A stretch of DNA of 5,170 bases, from assembly GCA_937930495.1 (NCBI GenBank), contig CALGKL010000181.1, forward strand, positions 1-5,170. The letters are read 5' to 3'. Below, in pieces: positions 1-5,170 of this stretch. The notes below the pieces were generated by a model, which did no database searches, was not told where the DNA came from, and saw only the letters and a list, made by a program, of their open reading frames with translations. This DNA is from an uncultured Gloeocapsa sp. (GTDB taxonomy: Bacteria; Cyanobacteriota; Cyanobacteriia; Cyanobacteriales; Gloeocapsaceae). How positions within the stretch are numbered: the first letter of the stretch is position 1; every line of letters begins with the position of its first letter. The position numbers were made by a program, and so were the translations under genes.

Positions 1-1293
1 GCTATTATTCTCATTATTCTAGCTTTAACCTATACGGTGATTAGTGGTTTCTATGGGGTAATCTGGAGTGATTTTTTTCAAGCTATTTTAGTCTTGCTCG
101 CGATCATCTATATTTGTCTTCTAGCTTGGCAAACGGTAACCATTCCCGAAACCATAGTAGTTGCTTTACCCGGGAGTGAAGAGTTACAGAGTTGGAGTTT
201 AGCGGAATGGACGAGTATCATACCTCCATTGACTACTGACTTAAAGGGAGATTATGCAGCTTTCAATCTATTTGGGGGAGTAATTAGCTTTTATTTGATT
301 AAAACTATCCTAGAGGGAGTAAGTGGTCAAGGAGGATACATGATCCAGCGTTATTTTGCGGCTAAAAGCGATCGCGACGTAGGATTATTATCCCTATTTT
401 GGATTATTTTACTCTCCTTTCGTTGGCCTTTGGTAACCGCATTGGCTTTGTTAGGGATTCACTATAGCAACCAAGTGGAGATGATTAGAGATCCCGAATT
501 GATTTTACCGATTGTGATTAATACTTATGTACCTACAGGAATCAAGGGTTTAATCATCGCTTGTTTTATGGCTGCTGCGATGTCAACCTTTGACTCTTTG
601 ATTAATTCTAGTGCCGCTTATTGGGTAAAAGATATCTATCAGGCTTATCTTAACCCAGCAGCGAGTGAAAAACAACTATTAACCCAAAGTCGTCTAGCCT
701 CGATTGTAATCGTTATTTTGGGCTTAATCTTGAGTTTTAATCTGAGTAATATTAACGAGATTTGGGGTTGGTTAACGGTAGGATTAGGGGTAGGTTTGGC
801 TATTCCTCTATTAATGAGGTGGTATTGGTGGCGTTTTAATGGCTATGGACTAGCTATAGGTACCGCGACAGGGGCGATCGCTGCTGTTTTAACCAAAATG
901 TTGATCATCCCCAATTTAACCTCTCTACAATGGCAAGAGTACCTATTATTTTTAATTCCGAGTCTTAGTTCTCTAACCGGATGTATTTTGGGGACATTAT
1001 TGACACCTCCACCTGATTTAGAAGTAGTGGAGAATTTCTACCTAAAAACTCGTCCTTTTGGTTTTTGGGGTAAAATCAACGCTAAACTATCTCCTGTGGC
1101 TGTAGCTAAAATCAGACGGGAAAACAATCGGGATCTTCTGGCTACGATTATCGCTATTCCTTGGCAATTGGTTTTATTTATGATACCGATCATGTTAATG
1201 ACCAGGAGTTGGGATAATCTCGGGGTGTTAAGTTTAATCTTGTTACTGTTGTCTATCGCTCTTTATTTTGCTTGGTTTAGATATCTAGATTAA
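1..1293 (+). CDS. Sodium:solute symporter (SSS family), 5'-truncated by window edge
   Basis: This is a multi-pass inner-membrane transporter that would couple Na+ influx to uptake of an organic solute; the substrate cannot be told from sequence. The frame is open from base 1, giving 430 visible residues. The GTG at base 37 is an internal Val in a conserved helix, not a start. SSS hallmarks: TYTVISGFYGVIWSDFFQ near residues 10-27, the QRYFAAKS loop after residue 116, and GIKGLIIACFMAAAMSTFDS ending at residue 199. In that last motif Ser195-Thr196 align with the Na2-site Ser/Thr pair known from PutP (alignment by eye). The RWYWWRFNGYG segment and the repeated hydrophobic helices that follow are also family-like. 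SSS proteins are usually 500-600 residues, so roughly 100-170 N-terminal residues lie outside the window. The gene ends at TAA 1291-1293, facing the PCD gene. Family assignment is firm; substrate is unknown. Confidence 0.9.
   Translation, partial: AIILIILALTYTVISGFYGVIWSDFFQAILVLLAIIYICLLAWQTVTIPETIVVALPGSEELQSWSLAEWTSIIPPLTTDLKGDYAAFNLFGGVISFYLIKTILEGVSGQGGYMIQRYFAAKSDRDVGLLSLFWIILLSFRWPLVTALALLGIHYSNQVEMIRDPELILPIVINTYVPTGIKGLIIACFMAAAMSTFDSLINSSAAYWVKDIYQAYLNPAASEKQLLTQSRLASIVIVILGLILSFNLSNINEIWGWLTVGLGVGLAIPLLMRWYWWRFNGYGLAIGTATGAIAAVLTKMLIIPNLTSLQWQEYLLFLIPSLSSLTGCILGTLLTPPPDLEVVENFYLKTRPFGFWGKINAKLSPVAVAKIRRENNRDLLATIIAIPWQLVLFMIPIMLMTRSWDNLGVLSLILLLLSIALYFAWFRYLD
368..375. repeat. HIP1 octamer GCGATCGC
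   Basis: A perfect copy of the highly iterated palindrome of cyanobacterial genomes, inside the symporter gene where it encodes part of the Lys-Ser-Asp-Arg loop. Three perfect copies in about 5 kb is far above chance for moderately AT-rich DNA. Confidence 0.9.
874..881. repeat. HIP1 octamer GCGATCGC
   Basis: Second perfect HIP1 palindrome, again within the symporter gene, at a Gly-Ala-Ile-Ala stretch of a membrane helix. Confidence 0.9.
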
Positions 1294-1417
1294 AAAACTT
1301 AGGATAGTTAGATCAATCATACCTATGTAGTTGGTTGTGTTTAGATAACAACTATTTGGGTGCTCCTGAAGACGGGAGACCGTGGTTAGAAAAAAAATAT
1401 AGGGTAATCCTCAATAG
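1294..1417. other. Spacer between convergent genes, no clear terminator
   Basis: These 124 bp separate the stop codons of the symporter (+) and the PCD gene (-). Two small inverted repeats are visible. TAGTTG at 1328-1333 pairs with CAACTA at 1349-1354 across a 15-nt loop. ACGG at 1372-1375 pairs with CCGT at 1380-1383 around a GAGA (GNRA-type) loop. Neither is followed by a T-run on the + strand. An A8 run at 1390-1397 is a T8 run for minus-strand transcripts, but only a 3-bp stem precedes it. A shared or factor-dependent termination zone is likely by position; no canonical intrinsic terminator can be supported. Confidence 0.5.
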
Positions 1418-1870
1418 CTAAAATTTAAGGGCTAATTCGTTAGCTTTTTTGGCAAAATCTACATCTAAGTTAGTAATTCCCCCAGCGTCATGGGTAGTTA
1501 GATCGATAGTGACGCGATTATAAACATTAAACCATTCGGGATGATGTCCCATGCTTTCGGCGACTAAGGCTAGACTAGTCATAAAACCAAAAGCTTCTAC
1601 AAAGGAACGAAATTGATAACGCTTATGTAGCTTGTTGTTTTCTATACTCCAGCCTTCTAATTCGCTAACTACTTGGTTTAATTCTGCTGGTGTTAAAAGC
1701 TGTGTACTAGCCATAATATTTTCCTGATAGTTTAACTTCTCCGGATTATTATAACTATTTTCGCACATGGGCGTTAGCGCCAGTACAGGAAGATTTATTA
1801 ATCCTACTAAACAGATATTAATAACTAGAATCTGGGTAGTCCTGAGCAATAGTTTTTTAAAGTAATTCAT
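1418..1870 (-). CDS. Pterin-4a-carbinolamine dehydratase (PCD/DCoH-like) with N-terminal presequence
   Basis: The PCD fold dehydrates 4a-hydroxytetrahydropterin to quinonoid dihydropterin (EC 4.2.1.96) and also occurs in proteins recruited to other roles. The domain spans about residues 57-148. It carries the complete family signature: Glu105, His109-His110-Pro111, Tyr117, His127 and Asp136, with the expected spacings. Residues 1-52 are extra. Lys5-Lys6 precede a hydrophobic stretch (about 7-31) ending Val-Leu-Ala, as in a signal peptide with a possible cut after Ala31; Cys36 lacks a proper lipobox. An internal ATG (Met53, bases 1714-1712) has a good Shine-Dalgarno and would give a 98-residue protein of normal PCD length. 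I annotate the long frame because the presequence is open and signal-like, but the short start is a real alternative. The gene is divergent from ndhD1 and convergent with the symporter. The fold is confident; the substrate and cellular location are not. Confidence 0.88.
   Translation of the reverse strand: MNYFKKLLLRTTQILVINICLVGLINLPVLALTPMCENSYNNPEKLNYQENIMASTQLLTPAELNQVVSELEGWSIENNKLHKRYQFRSFVEAFGFMTSLALVAESMGHHPEWFNVYNRVTIDLTTHDAGGITNLDVDFAKKANELALKF
1722..1725 (-). promoter_or_regulatory. Shine-Dalgarno for the internal Met53 start of the PCD gene
   Basis: On the minus strand AGGA lies 7 nt before the in-frame ATG at 1714-1712. The outer start at 1870 has only a weak GCAAGA directly before its ATG. 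The stronger site therefore belongs to the internal start, which would make a cytosolic 98-residue enzyme without the presequence. Confidence 0.45.
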
Positions 1871-1901
1871 TCTTGCAGATTTGATTTAGACAATAACAAT
1901 C

Positions 1902-1930
1902 AGAATAAATCAAGTTTTGAGAAGATTCAA
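1902..1930 (-). promoter_or_regulatory. Candidate sigma70-type promoter for the PCD gene
   Basis: Read on the minus strand, TTGAAT (1930-1925) and TATTCT (1907-1902) are separated by 17 bp and match the -35 and -10 consensus at 4 of 6 positions each. Transcription would start near 1895, about 25 nt before the outer ATG, so the transcript would include the presequence. This is pattern matching in AT-rich DNA only. Confidence 0.3.
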
Positions 1931-2180
1931 GTCAGAAAATCTACCAAAATAAATGCTTTCCCTAGCAGTTAAAGAATCAGAGAATGGGGAATTAATTCTA
2001 CAACCACTTTGAATTAGGAACTCTCTAGTTGCTGAAAATTGGTAAGTTTTGCCAACTTAGTTTAGACTTAAGTAGATAAAGAACTGGAAATCGTAATTAA
2101 CGCCCAAGGACATTTAGACCTTTTTTCGATAAGTGAGAGCTTGTTGCATAGGTTTGGTGGTTGAGTTGGGAATCTCCCGT

Positions 2181-2186
2181 TATATT
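2181..2186 (+). promoter_or_regulatory. Candidate -10 box (TATATT) for ndhD1
   Basis: TATATT matches the -10 consensus at 5 of 6 positions and would start transcription near 2193, leaving a leader of roughly 70 nt before the ndhD1 ATG. No good -35 lies at 16-18 bp; TTGAGT at 2161-2166 is only 14 bp away. Confidence 0.25.
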
Positions 2187-2226
2187 TCATGAGAAATTAA
2201 TGTGGGGGGATGTCAATCCTGTTTCT

Positions 2227-2257
2227 TTGACAATGTATTGTATTTGTGACGTAAAAT
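2227..2257 (+). promoter_or_regulatory. Perfect -35 hexamer with weaker -10, abutting the ndhD1 start
   Basis: A perfect TTGACA (2227-2232) is followed after 19 bp by TAAAAT (2252-2257). The predicted transcription start falls at about 2263-2264, on or just past the ndhD1 ATG at 2262. If used, it would give a leaderless or start-clipped message. The spacing is longer than optimal, so the match may be fortuitous. Confidence 0.25.
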
Positions 2258-2261
2258 ATCT

Positions 2262-3845
2262 ATGACATCATTTCCTTGGTTAACAACAATTATTTTATTT
2301 CCTATTGTCGCCTCTTTGTTTATCCCCTTCATTCCCGATAAAGACGGTAAGACGGTAAAATGGTACGCTCTGATCGTGGGCTTGATTGACTTTATCATCA
2401 TCGTTTATGCTTTTTCTACTGGTTATGATTTAAGTACATCTGGTTTACAGTTGCGAGAAAGTTATGCCTGGATACCCCAATTAGATTTAAACTGGTCTGT
2501 AGGGGCTGATGGTTTAGCAATGCCTTTGATTCTGTTAACGGGTTTTGTAACTACCTTAGCGATTATGGCCGCTTGGCCTGTGACTTTTAAACCCAAACTC
2601 TTTTATTTCTTGATGTTAGCTATGTACGGTGGACAAATCGCCGTATTTGCTGTTCAGGATATTCTGTTATTTTTCTTGGTTTGGGAATTGGAGTTAGTAC
2701 CTGTTTATCTGATTCTTTCGATTTGGGGTGGGAAAAAACGTCTCTATGCAGCTACTAAGTTTATCCTCTATACCGCGGGGGGTTCTTTGTTTATCCTTGT
2801 GGCTGCTTTGACTATGGCTTTTTATGGGGATACAGTTACTTTCGATATGCAGGGGATCGCTGCTAAAAACTATCCCTTGAATTTACAGCTGTGGCTATAC
2901 GCTGCTTTTTTAATCGCTTATGGGGTGAAATTGCCCATTTTTCCTCTCCACACTTGGTTACCTGACGCACACGGAGAGGCTACAGCTCCTGCCCATATGC
3001 TCCTAGCGGGAATTCTACTGAAAATGGGAGGTTACGCTCTGTTGCGGATGAATGTGGGGATGTTACCCGATGCCCACGCGGTTTTTGCACCCGTATTGGT
3101 GATTTTGGGCGTAGTTAATATTATCTATGCTGCTTTGACTTCTTTTGCTCAACGCAATCTCAAGCGGAAAATTGCCTACTCTTCTATCTCCCACATGGGT
3201 TTTGTCTTAATCGGGTTAGGTTCATTTACCGAGCTCGGAACTAGTGGCGCTATGCTCCAAATGATTTCCCACGGCCTAATCGGTGCTAGTCTTTTCTTTA
3301 TGGTGGGAGCAACCTACGATCGCACCCATACTCTCATGTTGGATGAGATGGGAGGAGTTGGTCAAAAGATGAAAAAAGTCTTCGCTATGTGGACGACTTG
3401 TTCTTTGGCTTCTCTGGCTTTACCGGGGATGAGTGGTTTTGTGGCTGAATTAATGGTTTTCGTCGGTTTTGCGACTAGCGATGCTTATAATCCCGTTTTT
3501 AAGGTGATTATCGTCTTTTTAGCCGCAGTGGGGGTAATTTTAACGCCTATTTATCTATTGTCCATGTTGCGAGAAATGCTCTATGGACCGGAAAATAAAG
3601 AACTGGTGGAACATCAAGAGTTAGTAGATGCTGAACCAAGAGAGGTATTTATTATCGCTAGTTTGTTAGTACCTATCATCGGGATTGGTTTATATCCCAA
3701 GATAGTTACCCAAATGTACGATGCAACGATCACGCAATTAACTCTCAAAGCGCGCAATTCGGTACCAAGTATCACCAAAGCAGTAGCCATCGAACTGGAA
3801 TCAGCCCCAGAAATTAAACCAATCAGGGCAAAAAAATCGGTTTAA
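2262..3845 (+). CDS. ndhD1: NAD(P)H-quinone oxidoreductase subunit 4, NdhD1 type
   Basis: NdhD is an antiporter-like, proton-pumping membrane subunit of thylakoid NDH-1. The D1 form belongs to NDH-1L, which serves respiration and cyclic electron flow from ferredoxin to plastoquinone. The 527-residue length is normal. Key proton-channel residues are present: Glu142 in WELELVP, Lys223 in [17 protein letters not shown], Lys254 in GILLKMGG and Glu396 in [12 protein letters not shown]. By alignment these correspond to E. coli NuoM Glu144, Lys234, Lys265 and Glu407. About 14 membrane helices are expected, with a hydrophilic tail after about residue 485. The N-terminus ([14 protein letters not shown], then [12 protein letters not shown]) matches my memory of cyanobacterial NdhD1 rather than the D3/D4 forms used in CO2 uptake. 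An in-frame TGA at 2247-2249 makes ATG 2262 the only upstream start; no Shine-Dalgarno precedes it. petP follows after 56 bp. Confidence 0.95.
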   Translation: MTSFPWLTTIILFPIVASLFIPFIPDKDGKTVKWYALIVGLIDFIIIVYAFSTGYDLSTSGLQLRESYAWIPQLDLNWSVGADGLAMPLILLTGFVTTLAIMAAWPVTFKPKLFYFLMLAMYGGQIAVFAVQDILLFFLVWELELVPVYLILSIWGGKKRLYAATKFILYTAGGSLFILVAALTMAFYGDTVTFDMQGIAAKNYPLNLQLWLYAAFLIAYGVKLPIFPLHTWLPDAHGEATAPAHMLLAGILLKMGGYALLRMNVGMLPDAHAVFAPVLVILGVVNIIYAALTSFAQRNLKRKIAYSSISHMGFVLIGLGSFTELGTSGAMLQMISHGLIGASLFFMVGATYDRTHTLMLDEMGGVGQKMKKVFAMWTTCSLASLALPGMSGFVAELMVFVGFATSDAYNPVFKVIIVFLAAVGVILTPIYLLSMLREMLYGPENKELVEHQELVDAEPREVFIIASLLVPIIGIGLYPKIVTQMYDATITQLTLKARNSVPSITKAVAIELESAPEIKPIRAKKSV

Positions 3846-3855
3846 TCGTCTCGGT

Positions 3856-3870
3856 ATCAGTTAAACTGAT
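3856..3870. repeat. 15-nt palindrome between ndhD1 and petP
   Basis: ATCAGTTAAACTGAT is a perfect inverted repeat (7-nt arms around one central base), 10 nt after the ndhD1 stop. As RNA it could form about a 6-bp AT-rich stem with a 3-nt loop. No T-run follows, so it is not a canonical terminator. It could be a processing hairpin or a protein-binding operator upstream of petP; it may also have no function. Confidence 0.5.
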
Positions 3871-3901
3871 TATGGTTTATCGTGTGATCAAGTAAAAGGG
3901 T

Positions 3902-4087
3902 ATGGAAATCGGGCAAAAAGTTAAAGTATATCGTCTCAGAGACAAACAAGCTAGTGCTAAACTAGGAAAAATCGGTACCATCGAACGTTATAAGATGACC
4001 GATGGTAGTGGTGTAGGTGTGTTCGTCAAATTTGACGATAATACCTCTACTTGGTTTTTTGAGGACGAAATCAAGGCCGTTGACTAA
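3902..4087 (+). CDS. petP: Cytochrome b6f complex subunit PetP (DUF2862)
   Basis: PetP is a small, soluble, SH3-like subunit attached to the cytoplasmic face of cytochrome b6f in cyanobacteria and red algae; studies in cyanobacteria tie it to tuning of linear electron flow. The 61-residue product has no membrane segment. It shows the family pattern: MEIGQKVKVYRLRD at the N-terminus, KLGKIGTI in the middle, then KMTDGSGVGVFVKFDD and STWFFEDEIK near the C-terminus. The start is fixed by the conserved MEIGQKV opening and an in-frame TAA at 3893-3895. An AGGG lies only one base before the ATG, too close for ordinary Shine-Dalgarno use. The gene sits 56 bp after ndhD1 and 32 bp before the Get3d gene, so co-transcription with the latter is likely. 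Confidence 0.93.
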   Translation: MEIGQKVKVYRLRDKQASAKLGKIGTIERYKMTDGSGVGVFVKFDDNTSTWFFEDEIKAVD

Positions 4088-4106
4088 AATAGTTTAAGCA
4101 GACAAT

Positions 4107-4110
4107 AGGG
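4107..4110 (+). promoter_or_regulatory. Shine-Dalgarno for the Get3d gene
   Basis: AGGG ends 9 nt before ATG 4120 in the 32-bp gap after petP. With no promoter-like pair seen in the gap, it supports translation of the ATPase from a petP-get3d transcript. Confidence 0.45.
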
Positions 4111-4119
4111 AAAAACAAG

Positions 4120-5170
4120 ATGGCACGGATTCTGACTTTTTTAGGTAAAGGTGGTAGCGGTCGCACGACGATAGCGATCGCTGCTGCTCATAAACTGGCT
4201 CACCAGGGTAACCGCGTGCTACTTGTAGGACAAGGTTTAGACCCGAGTTGGAGTAAAGCTTTAGGAATATCCCCTAATTCCCAGCCCCAAGCCATTGAAC
4301 CTAATCTTAAGGTGGTACAATTAGCAACCACTTTACTACTAGAAAAAGCTTGGGATGAACTTAAAGCACTAGAAAAGCAGTATCTACGTTCCCCCATCTT
4401 AAACAACGTCTATGGTCAAGAATTAGGAATCTTACCGGGAATGGATGAAGCACTCACTCTCAACGCTCTGCGGGAGTATGATGCTAGTGGAGACTATGAC
4501 ATCATTATCTATGATGGTATCGACAGTTTCCACACCATCCGTATGTTTGCTATTCCTGAAGTACTCAGTTGGTATTTTCGACGTTTTCGGAACTTAGTAA
4601 TCGAATCTGACCTAGGGAAGGCTTTATCACCCTTTATTCAACCGATTACCGCAACTATTCTCAACGTCTCTTGGACTTTTGATAACTTTGCTCCTGAGTC
4701 CACTAACCGCGCTAACCAAATTCTTACAGAGGGGATCGCCGCTTTAGCTGATCCGCAACGGATATCAGCTTATCTAATCATAGACTCTCAACCAGAAGCC
4801 ATAACCAGGGCTCAATTTCTCTGGGGTTCGGCTCAACAAGTAGGCTTAACTGTAGCCGGAGTACTACTAAATAAACGTGGTATAACCCCGGAACTACAAG
4901 AACTCTTTTCGCCCTTGAGTTTTACCGATCTTCCTACCCATAACGCCACCGATTGGCAAGTGCTCAGGGATGCTTTACCGGATTTACAAACAACTCGACA
5001 CGCACCCGTACCCGTAAATATAGATATCGCTGCTAAACAAATACGGGTATTTTTACCAGGATTTGATAAAAAACAAGTAAAGTTAAGTCAATCAGGACCT
5101 GAGATTACTATTGAGGCTGGGGATCAACGTCATAACCTACTTTTGCCTTCTCCTCTAGCTGGTAAACCGG
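4120..5170 (+). CDS. get3d: Get3d-type ArsA/Get3 family ATPase with alpha-crystallin-like C-terminus, 3'-truncated
   Basis: Get3/ArsA proteins are dimeric ATPases; the Get3d branch is found in cyanobacteria and chloroplasts and reportedly binds tail-anchored membrane proteins. The visible 350 residues show a P-loop GKGGSGRTT (9-17), a switch I-like LDPSWS (Asp41), an LPGMDEALTL motif (105-114), a switch II-like YDGIDSFHTIR (131-141) followed by the family's IPEVLSWY, and LLNK (249-252) for base recognition. Residues about 298-350 (VNIDI, then VFLPGFDKKQVKL and ITIEAGDQRHNLLLP) resemble the HSP20/alpha-crystallin domain that marks Get3d. The visible part has no cysteine, so the ArsA metal site and the Get3 zinc CXXC are absent; an arsenite pump role is not supported. 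The usual Walker A lysine is Arg15. No stop is reached; only a short tail should be missing. The gene lies 32 bp after petP. Confidence 0.9.
   Translation, partial: MARILTFLGKGGSGRTTIAIAAAHKLAHQGNRVLLVGQGLDPSWSKALGISPNSQPQAIEPNLKVVQLATTLLLEKAWDELKALEKQYLRSPILNNVYGQELGILPGMDEALTLNALREYDASGDYDIIIYDGIDSFHTIRMFAIPEVLSWYFRRFRNLVIESDLGKALSPFIQPITATILNVSWTFDNFAPESTNRANQILTEGIAALADPQRISAYLIIDSQPEAITRAQFLWGSAQQVGLTVAGVLLNKRGITPELQELFSPLSFTDLPTHNATDWQVLRDALPDLQTTRHAPVPVNIDIAAKQIRVFLPGFDKKQVKLSQSGPEITIEAGDQRHNLLLPSPLAGKP
4174..4181. repeat. HIP1 octamer GCGATCGC
   Basis: Third perfect HIP1 palindrome, at the codons just after the Get3d P-loop (Ala-Ile-Ala). Like the other two it is tolerated within coding sequence. 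Confidence 0.9.

Larger units (their letters stand above)
1871..2261. other. Divergent intergenic region between the PCD gene and ndhD1
   Basis: These 391 bp lie between two gene starts and hold candidate promoters for both strands, listed separately. A small inverted repeat, GGGA at 2168-2171 with TCCC at 2175-2178 around a 3-nt loop, lies in the presumed ndhD1 leader. I see no tRNA, no riboswitch core, no long repeats and no convincing gene. Short open stretches at 1953-2012 and about 2085-2160 are too short to call. Confidence 0.55.

Noticed and set aside
37..39. GTG that could be taken as the start of the symporter gene
   Set aside because: The frame is open back to base 1 and the residues on both sides of this Val form a conserved SSS helix, so the true start lies upstream of the window.
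1390..1410. T8 run on the minus strand downstream of the PCD gene as an intrinsic terminator
   Set aside because: Only a 3-bp stem can be drawn directly before the T-run; the better ACGG/CCGT hairpin is on the wrong side of it.
2246..2252. TGTGACG upstream of ndhD1 as a CRP-type half-site
   Set aside because: No matching TCACA half-site lies at the required spacing, so a single 5-base match is not evidence.
2213..2401. Minus-strand open frame of 62 codons overlapping the ndhD1 start
   Set aside because: It is antisense to the well-conserved ndhD1 N-terminus, resembles no family I know and lies inside the promoter region of ndhD1.
4200..4406. Minus-strand open frame of 68 codons inside the Get3d gene
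   Set aside because: Antisense shadow of a conserved coding region; Ser- and Leu-rich low-information product with no recognisable motif.
4120..5170. Arsenite-pump ATPase ArsA
   Set aside because: No cysteine is present in 350 residues, only one ATPase half is seen, there is no arsB or arsR nearby, and the C-terminus is alpha-crystallin-like as in Get3d.
1..5170. A new defence, mobile or otherwise undescribed multi-gene system
   Set aside because: Every substantial open frame falls into a known family; no transposase, integrase, CRISPR repeats, toxin-antitoxin pair or tRNA boundary is visible.

Overview
This 5.2 kb window is cyanobacterial. The evidence is an NDH-1 subunit of the NdhD1 type, a PetP subunit specific to oxygenic phototrophs, a Get3d-type ATPase with a C-terminal alpha-crystallin-like domain, and three perfect copies of the HIP1 octamer GCGATCGC in coding DNA. 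Base composition is moderately AT-rich. The species cannot be fixed from the sequence.

Layout. Bases 1-1293 (+) are the 3' part of a sodium:solute symporter (SSS family) gene whose start lies upstream of the window. A 124-bp spacer separates it from a convergent gene at 1418-1870 (-). That gene encodes a pterin-4a-carbinolamine dehydratase (PCD/DCoH fold) with an unusual N-terminal presequence resembling a signal peptide. A 391-bp spacer follows, lying between the divergent PCD and ndhD1 genes and holding candidate promoters for both. On the + strand come ndhD1 (2262-3845), petP (3902-4087) and a Get3d ATPase gene (4120 to beyond the window end), with gaps of 56 and 32 bp.

How the genes fit together. 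ndhD1 encodes a proton-pumping membrane subunit of the thylakoid NDH-1 complex, used in respiration and cyclic electron flow. petP encodes a small peripheral cytochrome b6f subunit. Get3d is an ATPase restricted to photosynthetic lineages and implicated in binding tail-anchored membrane proteins. The three co-directional genes therefore form a photosynthetic electron-transport and membrane-biogenesis group. The symporter and the PCD gene have no obvious functional tie to it.

No mobile element, CRISPR array, tRNA, rRNA or clearly new multi-gene system is visible. The points most worth a second look are the PCD gene with a presequence and two plausible starts, the Get3d P-loop in which the Walker A lysine is arginine, and the tight petP-get3d linkage.
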